From Symsagittifera roscoffensis (Eukaryota; Xenacoelomorpha; Acoela; Convolutidae), in assembly GCF_963678635.1 (NCBI RefSeq), contig NC_087066.1, positions 25,189,736-25,253,735 on the forward strand: a DNA stretch of 64,000 nt, read 5' to 3'. The notes beneath the pieces are model-generated. The model worked only from the letters and a program-made list of their open reading frames with translations. It did not search any database and was not told where the DNA came from. Of the stretch, positions 45,047 through 56,220 are shown piece by piece. The position numbers were made by a program, and so were the translations under genes. The number at the start of each line of letters is the position of its first letter. Position 1 is the first letter of the stretch.

Positions 45047-45462
45047 CGTAGGTCAGTGAAAAGAAAATGGTGGATCCTGAACCAATGGTACTGGCCTTGA
45101 CGCGACTAAGAGACTTTCCGGTAGAAAGGGAAGTAAACGAAGTCTCGATACCAGTTTACGATCCGAACAGAGGTAAATTGAATCCGCGGGAGCTGTATGC
45201 TGTTTTACGGAAATAAAAATACATCTACACAAGAAATTTTACCTGAGCCTTGCTTGAGTCTCGAGTGGGTACAAGGGTCTTGAGTTGGGACTTGAACCTC
45301 ACAGGGGCACAGAGTTTGTTCCTGAGTTAAGGTGGATGCTGCATGGTATACGATTAGATTCTGATTTAACGTCGTGACATTCAAACTGAAATATTAATCC
45401 AATCGCGCGTTGGTATAATATAAACAGATCTCCTTGGTTTTACACTTAATGAAACATTAGGA
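44867..45462 (+). mobile_element. X element, partial unit C
   Basis: It matches 37290-37885 (unit A) and 42650-43240 (unit B), then diverges abruptly after AAACATTAG, where new coding sequence begins. It is a third, internally deleted unit. Confidence 0.75.
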
Positions 45463-45476
45463 GCAGACAGCCGGAC

Positions 45477-45824
45477 TTGACATCCTTGGAAAAGGACGTG
45501 AGGGAGTCCTCAACACCAATGAGCTCAGTCGTGTCGTCAGTTCTGATAGCTGAGAAAAATAGCGAGTATGAGTCTTTGGCGGAAGGCCAGAAGGAAGCAA
45601 GCACGGTCAGATACATACAAAGAGAGAAGAATCTGGACTTAGAAGAAATGACCGGCAGGCGAGAGTTGATAGAGATCCTAGAGCTCAAGAGCCTTTACCA
45701 TGAGGACCTGAGCAATTATTATTGTGTGGTTTGGCTGAAGGTGCACGAGGTGAATTTTTTTCGAGAAAGGACCTTGCTGACAGGCATCCAGAGGAACTCG
45801 ATCTTTGATCCTCTCAACTATTGA
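45477..45824 (+). pseudogene. X coding piece 1, acidic helical
   Basis: 115 codons, highly charged, with EKNSEYESLAEGQKEAS and LEEMTGRRELIEILELK, ending FDPLNY-stop. It is the first open piece after the unit C junction. Unknown family. Confidence 0.35.
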
Positions 45825-45951
45825 CCCTTAAGGAGCTGGAGAGTCCAGGTTAGATTGCGGAGCCACCGAAAAACCGCACGGGCATAGCTAGAATCAGAGT
45901 GGCAATACCGGCTCAATTGCGAGCAGTGGAAAATTTCTTGATCCCAAGAGC

Positions 45952-46979
45952 ATGGGATTTCCTGATACAGCATATGCAGGTCCGAACTTGGCGGAGGATC
46001 CGAGGTACGGAGAGGAGTGTGGAACAACTCAGTTGTCCAAGGCACTGGCTGCCTATCATCTCTCGGACGCGGGTGCTGTTAAAGTGGTGATCGTCGCGGG
46101 ATCGAACTTCGCGGGAACATCATATAAGCTGTTTTGGCCTGAGACTCTTGTGTAATAGTTGGCGGGGGCCGAGCTCAACCGGATGTTGACTCTGGTTGTA
46201 GCGGTAAAACCACCACCAAGCGAACCAGAGTTGTTACTGTTTGCAGGGATGAGAGACCACCTACACGCAGCAGGACTACTGGAGCCCTTGAGGAGTGGAA
46301 AGCCCACACCAAAGAAGATCTGGGAGGCGACACAGACGTTGTTCGCCTCTAGGAACGAAATAAAAAGTTGGTGGCGGTCAGACTGGGATCGAAGACGAGG
46401 GTAATATTCACTTCGTCATCAAGAAACTCGAGCATGCCACCTGCTCATCATTTCGTGTACGCGGTGTTGGTCCTGATAACGGAAGACAGCAGACTGCGTA
46501 TGCTGATGGCTGCTCGGAACCGGGAGCTGGAACCGAAAAAATTAAGACTCCTGAAATTGGAAGTGGTTCCGGCCTGGGCACACGTGTCTCATGCCCTGAG
46601 AATCTTCTACGAACTGGCAGATATCTGGATTGTCTTAGATGAAATGTTATCTCTGGAGGTTTCACATCTGGCCAGACAACTCAAGTTCAAGCCGGAGATA
46701 ACGGACAAGTATCATCTGATCAGCCCTTTGACCGCGGACTCATGGTTCCGGATCATGGAGCTCACGGTTGTAGGCTCTAGGAATATCTCGAGGCGGCCCA
46801 TACATGATCGGAGAAACGTGATGTGTGCGGAGAAGCAGCTGGTGTCAATGGTGTATCGCCTAACGCAAGAGAGAGGAAGATGGCCATTCCTGACGCCGAG
46901 GCTAGAGAGTGTGACTGACGAAAGAAACGGCACCCCCGTTGATGAAGCAGGTGTGGGAGCTGATGCAGAACCAACTTGA
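45952..46979 (+). pseudogene. X coding piece 2, possible SGNH-like protein
   Basis: Three consecutive frames join as one protein: YGEECGTTQLSKALAAYHL, then GAVKVVIVAGSNFAGTSYK, then LLLFAGMRDHLHAAGLL (46159-46404), then the 203-codon frame 46368-46979 with SSMPPAHHFVYAVLVLI, EVVPAWAHVSHALRIFY and LADIWIVLDEMLSLEVSH. The spacing of VVIVAGS, an LLLF-G block and a VPAW.HVS block is reminiscent of SGNH hydrolases, but this is a guess from motif style. The longest frame is unusually long for this window. It may be the best target for a profile search. Confidence 0.4.
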
Positions 46980-47670
46980 GCGAGTCGAGAAGAAGGAATT
47001 GACAGTGGGAAGGTTCGTCTCCTTGGCAAATGACACAACCATTATGGTTTTTGGAAAGATCACGCCGCGGGAAGGAAATTGAGAACAAGAAAGGCGTAGG
47101 AAACCCTGGGATTCTTGAGCCCATGTTGGGAAAAGAAGTACATGGACAGGGTGTTCTTCGCCGGAAGACGCTCTTCGATACGTTCATTCAGAACTTCTTG
47201 AGTATGTCAATCAACCTGTTACTGCATTGCATCTGGAATTTCCAAGATACCTACTCAAAATGGGCCTAGCCTTTTTGTTCAGCTGTAATGTGGAGACCCT
47301 CAGGATTGATGAATACTGGACACTGACCATCCTGGCTCATGGGAATCTGGCGGTACTCCACCGTCTGATGCAGTATGTGGACCCGATGTCCAATAGAGCT
47401 AGTCCAAGTCTTGAGAACTACTCCTACAAATGTGCTCCAGGATATAAAACGCTTCTGGTGGAGTACCCCTTGTTTCAAAATCGACATTTGCTGGGGGAGA
47501 AACGAACCCGAAGACTTGGAACAAGTCAAGGAAGTGAATGGGGGCATGCTTCTCCTGACGGACCTATTCTTGGCGATGCATCGAATCCTCTAGGAGTAGT
47601 CAGAGGGCTGGGAGAAGTGGTGACCTGCGCCTATGGACTGGCAGTAACATATGCCTTCCCCGACCCCTAG
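46950..47670 (+). pseudogene. X coding piece 3
   Basis: LMKQVWELMQNQLERVEKKE continues into LTVGRFVSLANDTTIMVFG (about 46940-47080), then after frame changes VNQPVTALHLEFPRYLLKM, LAFLFSCNVETLRIDEYWT and LTILAHGNLAVLHRLMQYV (47227-47400). The composition is that of a real protein and not of a shadow frame. No family recognised. Confidence 0.35.
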
Positions 47671-47799
47671 ATAACGGCGTATCGACATTCGGTAGTGCAT
47701 GTGAGCACGATTAGCATCTAGATGGGACGGCACTGAACTGGTGCAAGCAAGGACACTTGAGAACCAAGGTGAGCGAAATCGGGTTGTTTGGGAAAATCA

Positions 47800-48673
47800 A
47801 CGATCCCGAGATGATGGTGTTGAATTTAAGAGGCCAGTTACAATGCAGGAAGGTTGGAAAACAAGAAGGACCGATCGAGGCCTACCCGAGGTTTTGGAAC
47901 TTGAAAACCCTGGAGAAACAAGCGAGAGAAATCTAGAAGAAACCGACTTGGACGGAAGCCTTTGACCTGATAAGAAAGGAGCTAGAGATCATTCTAGAGT
48001 GGGATGTGCTGCCGGCCACTCTCCCGGAATTTACTCCTGTGAAGCGGATGACTTTGGGAATGAAAAATCTGATGCTGATGCCGTCAGTGCAAGCCAGAGA
48101 GGTTGTGGAGCAGCAACAAAGAGTGTTCACACAAGGCTGGGATCCCTTGTTTGTTGGGTACTCTGCAGCTGCAAATTTCCACTCGAGCGAGATCAAGTTA
48201 AACTCTTGACTAAACTCTTGGAAAATTATGGGCTCAATGCCGCCGTGGTCGATGTACGTGAAGTGAACAAAGCGCTTGACAGCGCTGAGTTCGAAAACAA
48301 AGACCCAATTTATGATGTCGGCCGAATAATTGTGGAGGAAGTACACCTGGGTCTGATAACGAAATTATTATGCACCACAAGGAAACATCTGGCAACTTAA
48401 GGACTGGAGGAAGTGGAGCTTAAACATGAGGGATGTAGTCTTGATGCGGCAGGCGCTTTCTATGTGCCCCTCAGGGAGTATAAGAAGCCGAATACAGTCA
48501 CGCCTTCGACTCTGTCGATCGACACTCCTGGAGACAAAAGAAATCTCCCAGTAGAGAGCAGGTTTGAAGATGCCTTGAAGCGGGATGCCTTGAAGCGGGA
48601 TGCCTTGATGACCGAAGCGGAAAAATGGAAGAACCTCTCAGTAAAGCCGAGGAGGACATGGACACTGGGGTGA
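47800..48673 (+). pseudogene. X coding piece 4
   Basis: TWTEAFDLIRKELEIILEW, LPEFTPVKRMTLGMKNLML and GWDPLFVGYSAAANFHSSE (to 48209) join by a frame change to LERDQVKLLTKLLENYGLNA and DVGRIIVEEVHLGLITKLL (to 48400), then AAGAFYVPLREYKKP (48413-48673). The last part contains three copies of the 15 bp repeat GATGCCTTGAAGCGG, coding DALKR. No family recognised. Confidence 0.35.
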
Positions 48674-48819
48674 CCCCAGCTGAAGAAATTTTGCCTGGGA
48701 GCTATAGCACTGGAACTACGCAAGAGTTGCTGCAGGACCTGAGCGGAGAAGAGTAGGCAGATATATCGACTCCACCTTTGGGATCCCCTCGAAAAATCTA
48801 GAGTTGCAACTTAGGCGAC

Positions 48820-49044
48820 ATGGGCATGGTTTTCTTGAGTAATGATAACAAGGAGAAGAACACTTTTGAGAGAAAAATAACGATGTTTTTGAGTACTGTG
48901 GATCAAGAAAAATGGCAAAATTTCCTGATGGAGTTCAATCAGAAAATGGAGCAAAAAGTAGATGTTGAAGAGTTTAAGGAGGAATTCTGGGACTTAGTGG
49001 TGGAATTCGGAGAGTCTATCTTGATGGGAACTAGGCTAGACTAG
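48820..49044 (+). pseudogene. X coding piece 5, small helical
   Basis: 74 codons with KWQNFLMEFNQKMEQKVDVE and FWDLVVEFGESILM, amphipathic. It follows an acidic Thr-rich stretch coding AEEILPGSYSTGTTQELLQD at about 48690-48750. Unknown. Confidence 0.3.
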
Positions 49045-49139
49045 ACAAAAAGGCGAGATAGGCTTGATTAGCAAGATGATCGATATCCAGGAAACGAGGC
49101 GGGACCCTGGACCCAGACAGCTCTACTCTAAAAAATAAA

Positions 49140-50950
49140 ATCAAAAGTAAAAAAGTTAAGACGGAAATGAGTAGTAGGAATATTATTATAGCTAAAAGTT
49201 TTTTTAAACCGAAGGCTAAAGAGGAAAAAAGGTGCTTGAGACAAGATAACGGGGGAGGCAAGAGTAGAAGAAGAAGGTCAAGAGCGGGAGGCAGTTCCGA
49301 TGCTGATCGTCTCTACACCCCGAACCAAAAGTCAAGGTCAAGAAAAGGTAAGAGAGAGATGGAGTAAGGGAGTCCATCAATGGAGGCGGTGTCAGAGGCG
49401 AACCTGAAAAAAAAACACCTTAATTGGTTTTGGCGAGTTGGAAGACTGCGGGTTACAAAGAAAACTCGACATCTAGGAAACTGGTGGAGGTGATGACAGA
49501 CATGGCGACAGAGGAGGACTTTGAGCCACAAAGGGTGAAGATAAAGAGAAGATCCAACAGTGGGCAAACATGGGAGGTAGATGTCAGCAAGGAATGGCTC
49601 TCAAGTCAACATCAGAGCGTCGGACAACAAATCACGAATGATCCCCTTGAGATGGGCCTCACAAGAAACACTGCTCGTTCCTGGTGGACAGCCCTGGACA
49701 CGATGAAGGAGCTAGAGGGTTTTCTAAAGAAGCTGGATCGTGGAGTGTCTAGAAAGCGCCGAAATTGAGCCACGCAGCAGAAGGCAGATAGGAATAAACT
49801 GGAGCTGAGGAGCCAATTAGGATTAACGTTGGAGAAATTACTGTTCGAATACTTTGGGAACGAAATGAGGGCAACCTCGTCCGCACAGCCTCTGATGGCG
49901 AATCCTTTCACCAGATCTGAGAGTCATTTGTTGTTTACGCGGTGCCTGGCTGGATTGCACTGAAGATCTGACTTCAAGTGACAAGCTGAAGTTGGGCGCA
50001 AGGCCTACATGTACACCGAATGATGATGCAACATGTTGCTCGAGATGACTCTGGTTTGAGTCTTGCGTGAAGAAAGGACGCCACTTGTTTCTTGAGATGG
50101 ATCATGTCAGTGATCCTGACGCGGTGATCCAAGCTTGCTACCAGAAGGCGACGAAGAATAGAGCATCATCCTAAATGTGTACCAGATTGCTGGGATTGAG
50201 AGGGACGATGATTCCAGGCAATCTCTAGGGAACCATGGGAAAATTGAAGAAATCCGGAGGTTCTCAAACAAGAAATTCGACAGCAGCCATGAAGTGCATC
50301 GTGCCAGGGTCGAGGTGGATGAGTAATCAAAGCCCTCGAAGCGCGGAGAATATCAGTATGTCTCTCGCGTCGTGGGAATGTCGTACAACCCTTTCTTGAG
50401 CACGCAAGCGGGGGCTGCCTACATGAAACGTATGGAAATGCATACAATTTTTCTCTTGATTCAGGGCGACGTTGACCTCTTTGCTGTATGCCTTGATGAA
50501 AAACCAGATGAAGAAAAATCAAAAAGAACTTTGTCAAAAATAGGGCCGGAGGCTTTCAAGACGCCGCTGCTTACCCATCGCAGTGTAATAATCACGGGAT
50601 TGACGCGGGTTGGTAAAATATCTATAGATAACACTAAATTGAGGGTGCCGATACTGAGGGAAGATCAAGCGAAAAAGGTGAGCATGAGCCTAAATCACTT
50701 CTTTTGCCTGAACAGAGAGCCCAAGAAGAAGAAGCTACCGAACTATCCCAAAAGATAGCAAGAGAAGAGAGAGTGGATGCGGGCCTATGAGCAGCTGAAG
50801 GCATAGGAGGAAGTCGTTATCAGTTCTGATGACGAAGAAGAATTGACAAGGCAGATCACGGTGTCGAGCGCATCTGGACCCATTACTTCGAAGGCAAGGG
50901 GACGAATTAGATCGGGTACTCTTTGTGGATTCATGAGTCTTGAGCAGGGA
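49140..50950 (+). pseudogene. X coding piece 6, region shared with the inverted copy
   Basis: It starts with a basic stretch (GGGKSRRRRSRAGGSSDAD). Then SNKKFDSSHEVHRARVEVDE and KRGEYQYVSRVVGMSY (50270-50395) match the minus-strand copy at 32.3-32.5 kb. It continues as a 128-codon frame (50372-50758) with SVIITGLTRVGKISIDNTKL and NREPKKKKLPNYPKR, ending with an acidic tail VVISSDDEEELTRQ. The GxxRVGK piece is not a true P-loop. Conservation of KRGEYQYVS...G.SY between two old copies argues for past selection on this protein. Confidence 0.45.
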
Positions 50951-51249
50951 AAGGAATAGTGGCTTGAGTGTGAACTCAGATGAAATCTAAGGGAACAAAA
51001 AAGTTATTTTAACCTGCAAACTATTGTTAACTAAAACTCTATATCTATTTTTATATCAAAATTTTGCATGATATTTTACTGATTGGGTTGATCGAAAGAA
51101 TCTTCAAAAATGGTATTTAAAGCTGGAATCCAGGGTGCAGTTGGATAAAGATTGGCATTGCTGTTTAGCTGTAGAAAGACAAATTTACAAAACTGTGAGT
51201 TTTAGTGATGTAGATAAGGTTGAGTCTGCTGCAAACTTCTGCAAATAAA

Positions 51250-51540
51250 TGACACTGTCCAATAAAAACTAATGTTTTGTTTGAATTGTCAACCCTGTTT
51301 TAAACGGCGTTTGCGTATTTTAAGTGTTTAGAGACCTAGCCATGGGGCGTTCTTAATTCTAGAGCGCGGGAGGGATATTTTAGCAGTGGCCATCAAGCTG
51401 TTACAGGATTTTGTCTCTTGTCTTAACCAAACCGAATCGGCTCCGACTAAATGAGGAATAAAAGCACAAGAGATAGTGTCCCTGACTCTTGAGCCAATGG
51501 TTATAGTGCCCATTTTTCTATTTTTCTTTACTTCATATGT
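51250..51540 (+). promoter_or_regulatory. Diverged X promoter block
   Basis: Collinear with 35510-35800: CCTAGCCATGG, GAACCGAATTGGCTCCGA (here AACCGAATCGG), AATAAAAGCACAAG at 51457 and GTGTCCCTGACTC. The TATA box is weakened to AATAAAAG and the hairpin has one mismatch. Confidence 0.55.
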
Positions 51541-51691
51541 GACATTAGCGGGCGACGGTTACAAAGATTTAATACTGAAATTGTCGGATCAGCAGCTTAG
51601 AATTGCAATTGAACTCCGCCTAGGTTCAAAAGTTTTAAAAATTTGTGAATTTTTTGATGCGTTCGTGGAAAAGATGTATCCAAAGATTTGA
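51498..51691 (+). CDS. Small ORF with signal-peptide-like start downstream of the X promoter
   Basis: The ATG at 51498 (CCA ATG G) lies about 40 bp after the TATA-like box. The 64-codon frame begins with a hydrophobic run, VIVPIFLFFFTSYVTLA, followed by a charged part ending EKMYPKI-stop. The X copies A and B do not keep this frame, so it may be chance. No family recognised. Confidence 0.2.
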
Positions 51692-52157
51692 ATGGCATGG
51701 CCTATCTTGTATCAAACGTGCAGGGAGATTCTTCAGTTATGTAAATTTGAATGCCCTTATAAAGCAAAGTATCGCCTCCACTTACATTCCTTCTGTTTAA
51801 GAGCCACTACATCGCCACGATTAGAAGCGATCAGACGGTTTGACGCTCTTCCCATGGGCTGTTGGTAGGGATCTTCTGTGGGATGTAACTATGTGGGAGA
51901 TTTAAGTGATGGATTTATTTTTCAACCAATAGCATTTGAATTTCAGGGTGCCGCCGGCCCTAACACAAATTTTTCTGAAAAAGCTTTGTAAGAGTTTGTG
52001 ATCGTGTACCGAGGAATCCAGGGCAGGTAGTTTTCATCAGCCGAGAATCTCCTTCGCAACACAGGTTGCAAACTCTGTCCGTGTACTCGGCACTATTAAT
52101 GATAAAACTATTTTATAGAATTTTTTTTATAGAGCCAAGGAAATAAAGGCGCGTCTC

Positions 52158-52200
52158 TATATAAATACATGAAAGACCCGTTGCCTCATATCAGTTCAGT
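52158..52200 (+). promoter_or_regulatory. TATA box plus initiator
   Basis: TATATAAATA at 52158-52167 is followed by two TCAGT initiator cores at 52191 and 52196, at the expected 30-35 bp distance. No gene follows; a LINE fragment starts at about 52640. It may belong to a lost element. Confidence 0.4.
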
Positions 52201-52639
52201 CTTTTTGAGTCACTTTGGACTCCGGTTTATTCTGTGCAGATTTTCGTTTTCTCAATCTGGTTGGCTCCAACCATCTGACTCCTACTTCTATTCACCTTAT
52301 ACTCTTCCAAATCTAGAAAATTCGAGGATTTTGACTGGATAAAATGATGAAGGGACTCCTGACTGTAATCTCGGTTACTATGATGTTTTCGAGCTGCTGA
52401 ATAAATAAAAACAAAGAAAACGAACAAGATAATATTAAATGCTTAAAGTTTGTTCTCTCAGTTTTTGCTGTATTTGTCAAAGATAAAAATAGTTTTATGA
52501 CCAACATTTGAAGATAGTTTCAGCCAGCAAATCAAGTGTTTTTTCTTCTAATAACATCTGCGCTATCTCTCTCAAATTCTTAACTTTCCCACAACTCATA
52601 CATTGTTTTTACTTCCCTCATGATACTCAAGGGGTTTCA

Positions 52640-53338
52640 CTGGGGAAATGATTATGTTGCCGTATCTTTATTAGATCTATCCAAAGCTTTCAATTCTATC
52701 AACCACGAACTTTTAAAGAACAAATGGAATGATTTGGGAATCTCTGTATCAGCAATTGAAATTATTCATAGTTTTTTGAATAATAGTAGTAAATAATACT
52801 GAATCAAATGGATCTCACTTCACCAAGGCGTACCTCAAGGTACAATTTTGGGACCCTTAATTTTTAACCTATACATAAATGACCTGAACAAAAATTTAAC
52901 TGAATCTTGCAGAGTGGTACAATATGCATATGATACACTACTATTTTGTGATGTTAATGACACCAAAAATACTCTACAGCTAGTGCAAAAATCCTGTCAG
53001 AATTTGTCTCTGTACTTCACAAATCATTCTCTAAAACTCAACACAAAGAAAACTGAGTTGATATTGCTTAGCAATAAACATCAAGGCAGTAACCATAATT
53101 CAAAGCTCAGTGTATTATCAGATGCTAACAAAATAGAAGAAAAGCCTGAAGTTAAATATTTAAGGGTAATTCTAGATCAATTTCTAACCTTTCAGGGAGA
53201 AATTAACAAGATATTAAGAAAAATGGCTTGCGGGATCAAAACATTACAATCGAAGAAAACCGATTACTATTATTGAACTCTTTAGTCATAAGCCATCTGC
53301 ACTACCCAGCAATACTATTAAACTGTGCCATTCCGCCG
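52640..53338 (+). pseudogene. CR1/Jockey-type LINE reverse transcriptase fragment
   Basis: Plus-strand translation: VAVSLLDLSKAFNSINHELL (palm motif A), a short stop-interrupted stretch, then 142 codons with VPQGTILGPLIFNLYINDLN and VVQYAYDTLLFCDV, then LSLYFTNHSLKLNTKKTEL and LLNSLVISHLHYPAILLN. The catalytic YADD box reads YAYD, so the first catalytic Asp is Tyr and the enzyme would be dead. It breaks off at about 53338, where Y sequence begins. Confidence 0.85.
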
Positions 53339-54274
53339 GATTGACAACGTCGAACCCTCCGATGAGCAAGAAAAAGAGTATTAACGGTGTTAATAACGAA
53401 TTAATCAAGAAAATGAGGGTCGGAACATTCTAGAAGAAAATTTTCAAAAACTTGAATGGCGGCGGAGTATTTCTGAGAAATACAGAAAGTGAAGAAAATC
53501 AGAAAAAAACCGAATTGACTAGTGAGAAACGGTCGAGAAAAACGTAAGAAAAATAATTTGTTTCTTATCGTGACGATTACGCGCGGTAAGACGTATAGCG
53601 GGAGCCGATAAGAAGAAAGGAGGTTTCAGTGGGAGAGCCGGAAGGATCAGTACCCTCCCATGCCACGAAGTGGAAGAAGTAACAACGTTATTTCTTGAAG
53701 AGCACGGAATCGGAGGTACGGCGCCCAGAGACTGTCCTATGTTGAAGGACTATAATAAACTAACTTTTTAGCACCTCTGATGTCCTGAACTTTTGAATGA
53801 ACTCCGATATTGTTTGTTATTTTAGAATATGAGTAGCTAGGAAGAGGAAAGGATCAATTCAACTCCAATGGATTTAGTATATAACAGTCACTAAAAACAT
53901 AGTAAAATAGGATATTCGAGCCGTGTTTTTAATAGCAATCACGTATTCTGGAGATCCGAAACCCAGCTATGTGGTTGTTTTCGCATGCAAACGAAAGCTG
54001 ATCAAAAATTGTAAGACTGATGGCCTAAAAATGGTTCTTTTTTCTTTAGCCCTAAACAGACCAAAAATCAACTGGCTAGGTCGAGACGGTGAAAAACTAG
54101 TAGAATTTAGGTAACTGACGCCGGCCATCAGACCGTCATGATCAGCAAACGTTTCACGACGAACCCTCCGCTCCGGTCGTATGCCCGAGTTAGAGGCCTT
54201 AATGTCCTGTATTGTACTCGGGGGAAAGTACCGACCCTCCGCCTCGTACTATTTAGCTTTTTCACTCAGTTCTG

Positions 54275-54916
54275 AATCAGTAAACTATCCTGTTCATCTG
54301 CTGTAGAGGTAACACGCCTGCTTGAGACGGCAAAGATTTGTAGTTCGATTAGGATTGGTACATGTTGTTTTTTTCCACAAGTAGTTTTTTGCACCGACTT
54401 TTTTCCTAGTCCAGCTTTCTTAAGTTCTCAGTACCATTTCTAAAGCCTCATTTGTGGAGCTAATGGAATTGCAAGAAATTATGCCCCGTCGATTAAAATG
54501 TACAGGAGTGTAGAATGCATGCGATTTTAAATTCGCGATTAGCGAGCGTTATCAACTCGTTATGTAGACTTTTTTTTCATAACATGAACGGAAGAAAAAA
54601 TGTAATGTATTGAAAGAAAGAGTCTACATAACGAGTTGATAACGCTTGCTAATCGCAAATATTATGATCGCATGCATTTTACACTCCTGTACATTTTCAT
54701 CGACGGAGCAAAATTTCTTGCAACTCCATTAGCTCCACAAAAGAGGCTTTAGAAATGGTACTGAGAACTTAGGAAATTTGGACCAGTAAAAAAGTCGGTG
54801 CAAAAAACTTCTTGTAGAAAAAAAACAACATGTACCAATTCTAATCGAATTACAAAACTTTGCCGTCTCAAGCAGGCATCTTACCTCTACAGCAGATGAT
54901 CTGGATGGTTTATTGA
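54275..54916 (+). repeat. Large palindrome in Y copy 1
   Basis: Arms of about 296 bp (54275-54570 and 54621-54916) surround a 50 bp spacer. The outer part of each arm contains CTGCTGTAGAGGTAAC and AGTTCGATTAGGATT, which look tRNA-like. The inner edges read CTCGTTATGTAGACT and its complement. Compare 61132-61770. Confidence 0.9.
54301..54360 (+). repeat. tRNA-like segment in the palindrome arm
   Basis: GTAGAGGTAACACGCCTGC, then TTGAGACGGCAAAG, then GTAGTTCGATTAGG resemble a D-arm, anticodon loop and T-arm/B-box (consensus GGTTCGANNCC). It is repeated in inverted orientation at the other arm. Acceptor pairing is absent, so this is a possible tRNA-derived SINE head and not a tRNA gene. Confidence 0.3.
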
Positions 54917-56045
54917 TTTGATTATGATGCAACTCGAAACACTTGTAACATTATCACGAGCAAAATCTGGTGAATTAGGTTTTTAAAGAAAAACTATTCT
55001 AGTATCCTGTTGCAAAATTTTCCTTAGAGCAAAATTTAGCTAATTTGTCTGATTTAGGGTCTGAGTATTTTAACTGATTTGTCTGAAGTTGAAATTGTTT
55101 CAGTTGAGTCTGAAATTCAATGCCTGCCATTTCAATCTATTCGTAACCTACTACGTCCTATCTCAAACCACATTTCATAGATGGAATCGTAGCGTCATTT
55201 TAGCTAAAACTTCGATAATTATCTGAGCCTTTTATGAACTCGAATAAAAAATTGTTCGTGTATTGAAGTGAATACAAAAACCGAATCGCTATATCTATTT
55301 CTTCCACGCAAGTGAGAACATTATGAGCCTAAATACATGTGTTCAGGTGTCTCAAATTGGTCCGAAAAAAGTGACCAAGCTTTTTTGGTGATTCTTTTTG
55401 AAACAATTTTTCAGCCTATTTAAAGTGAACACTTTTAAAACAGTTTTCGATATGAATGAATAAAAAAAACAACTCATTGGCGAAACAAAAGAAACGCTAA
55501 CAAGTGTGGTCAGAGCAAGAAGCCGGTCAATGGCACAGATTCAAGTGGTTGGGTGTCACTCTTGTTCCATAAGTATGGTTTAATGTTGTATGTTGCGCCC
55601 TTCAATCTGATGATGTTCAATGGCTGGGTTCTCGTCCAAACTTCCTCTGGGTCTACACCAGGAAGAAGACATCTTCAATCATCCAAAAACTGAAAAAATT
55701 GGATTAACTGTTAGATTCTTCCACTGATAAAGTTTCTTGTTCCGTCGTAGACGTGCCTAAATTACTCAGGAAAACACTTCCTTAGGTACTTAAAGAAAAA
55801 GTAAAAAAGGACGTTACTCAATCATTCCCCTCTTTTCGAAACAAAACAAATGATCCTCCAACAATCAGTAATTATCTAACGCAGTCTCTGAATTACAATT
55901 CATTATCAATGTTGAAAATGAAAGGGAGAATACTATTTCGAACAACTGGAAAGCGAAAACAAAAAAGCTGAAAATATTAATGCACATATGGGTTTGAAAC
56001 CAAAAATTTCGGGGGCCGGAAGGTTGGGCGGTAAGTCTAGAGCCC
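54917..56045 (+). other. Y body, non-coding or unrecognised
   Basis: Duplicated at 61771-62900. Short frames such as KSVNGTDSSGWVSLLFHKYG occur in both copies, with stops. No domain recognised. Confidence 0.4.
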
Positions 56046-56067
56046 GCTTATCCCAAGACCCTGGGAC

Positions 56068-56220
56068 CAAAAAAAATTAAAGAGAAAGCGTAAAACCGAA
56101 CAAAATAGTGTATAACTAAGAAAAAACCAAAAACAAATTTACATGAAAACAAAAAAAGTACAAAAACAGTAAAAACTCCAAAAAAGACCAAAAACAGTAA
56201 AAAAAAAAGGGTAAAATGAC
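56068..56220 (+). repeat. A-rich Y tract
   Basis: About 150 bp of almost pure A/C/G-poor-T sequence (GACCAAAAAAAATTAAAG, AAAACCAAAAACAAATTTAC). The X units carry a similar tract downstream of their promoter (36085-36160, 41460-41540), one sign that X and Y are related. Confidence 0.6.

Larger units (their letters stand above)
45463..51000 (+). mobile_element. Long decayed X coding region
   Basis: About 5.5 kb of sequence less AT-rich than its surroundings, with protein-like frames on the plus strand changing frame every 150-600 bp. Homology to the inverted copy at 30.3-32.6 kb and the X promoter block just downstream (51250) tie it to X. I found no reverse transcriptase, integrase, transposase or polymerase motif. 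Its pieces are listed separately. Confidence 0.6.

Noticed and set aside
50590-50640. GLTRVGKIS as an ATP/GTP-binding P-loop
   Set aside because: The spacing GxxxxGK[ST] is not met, since the residue after GK is Ile, and no Walker B follows.
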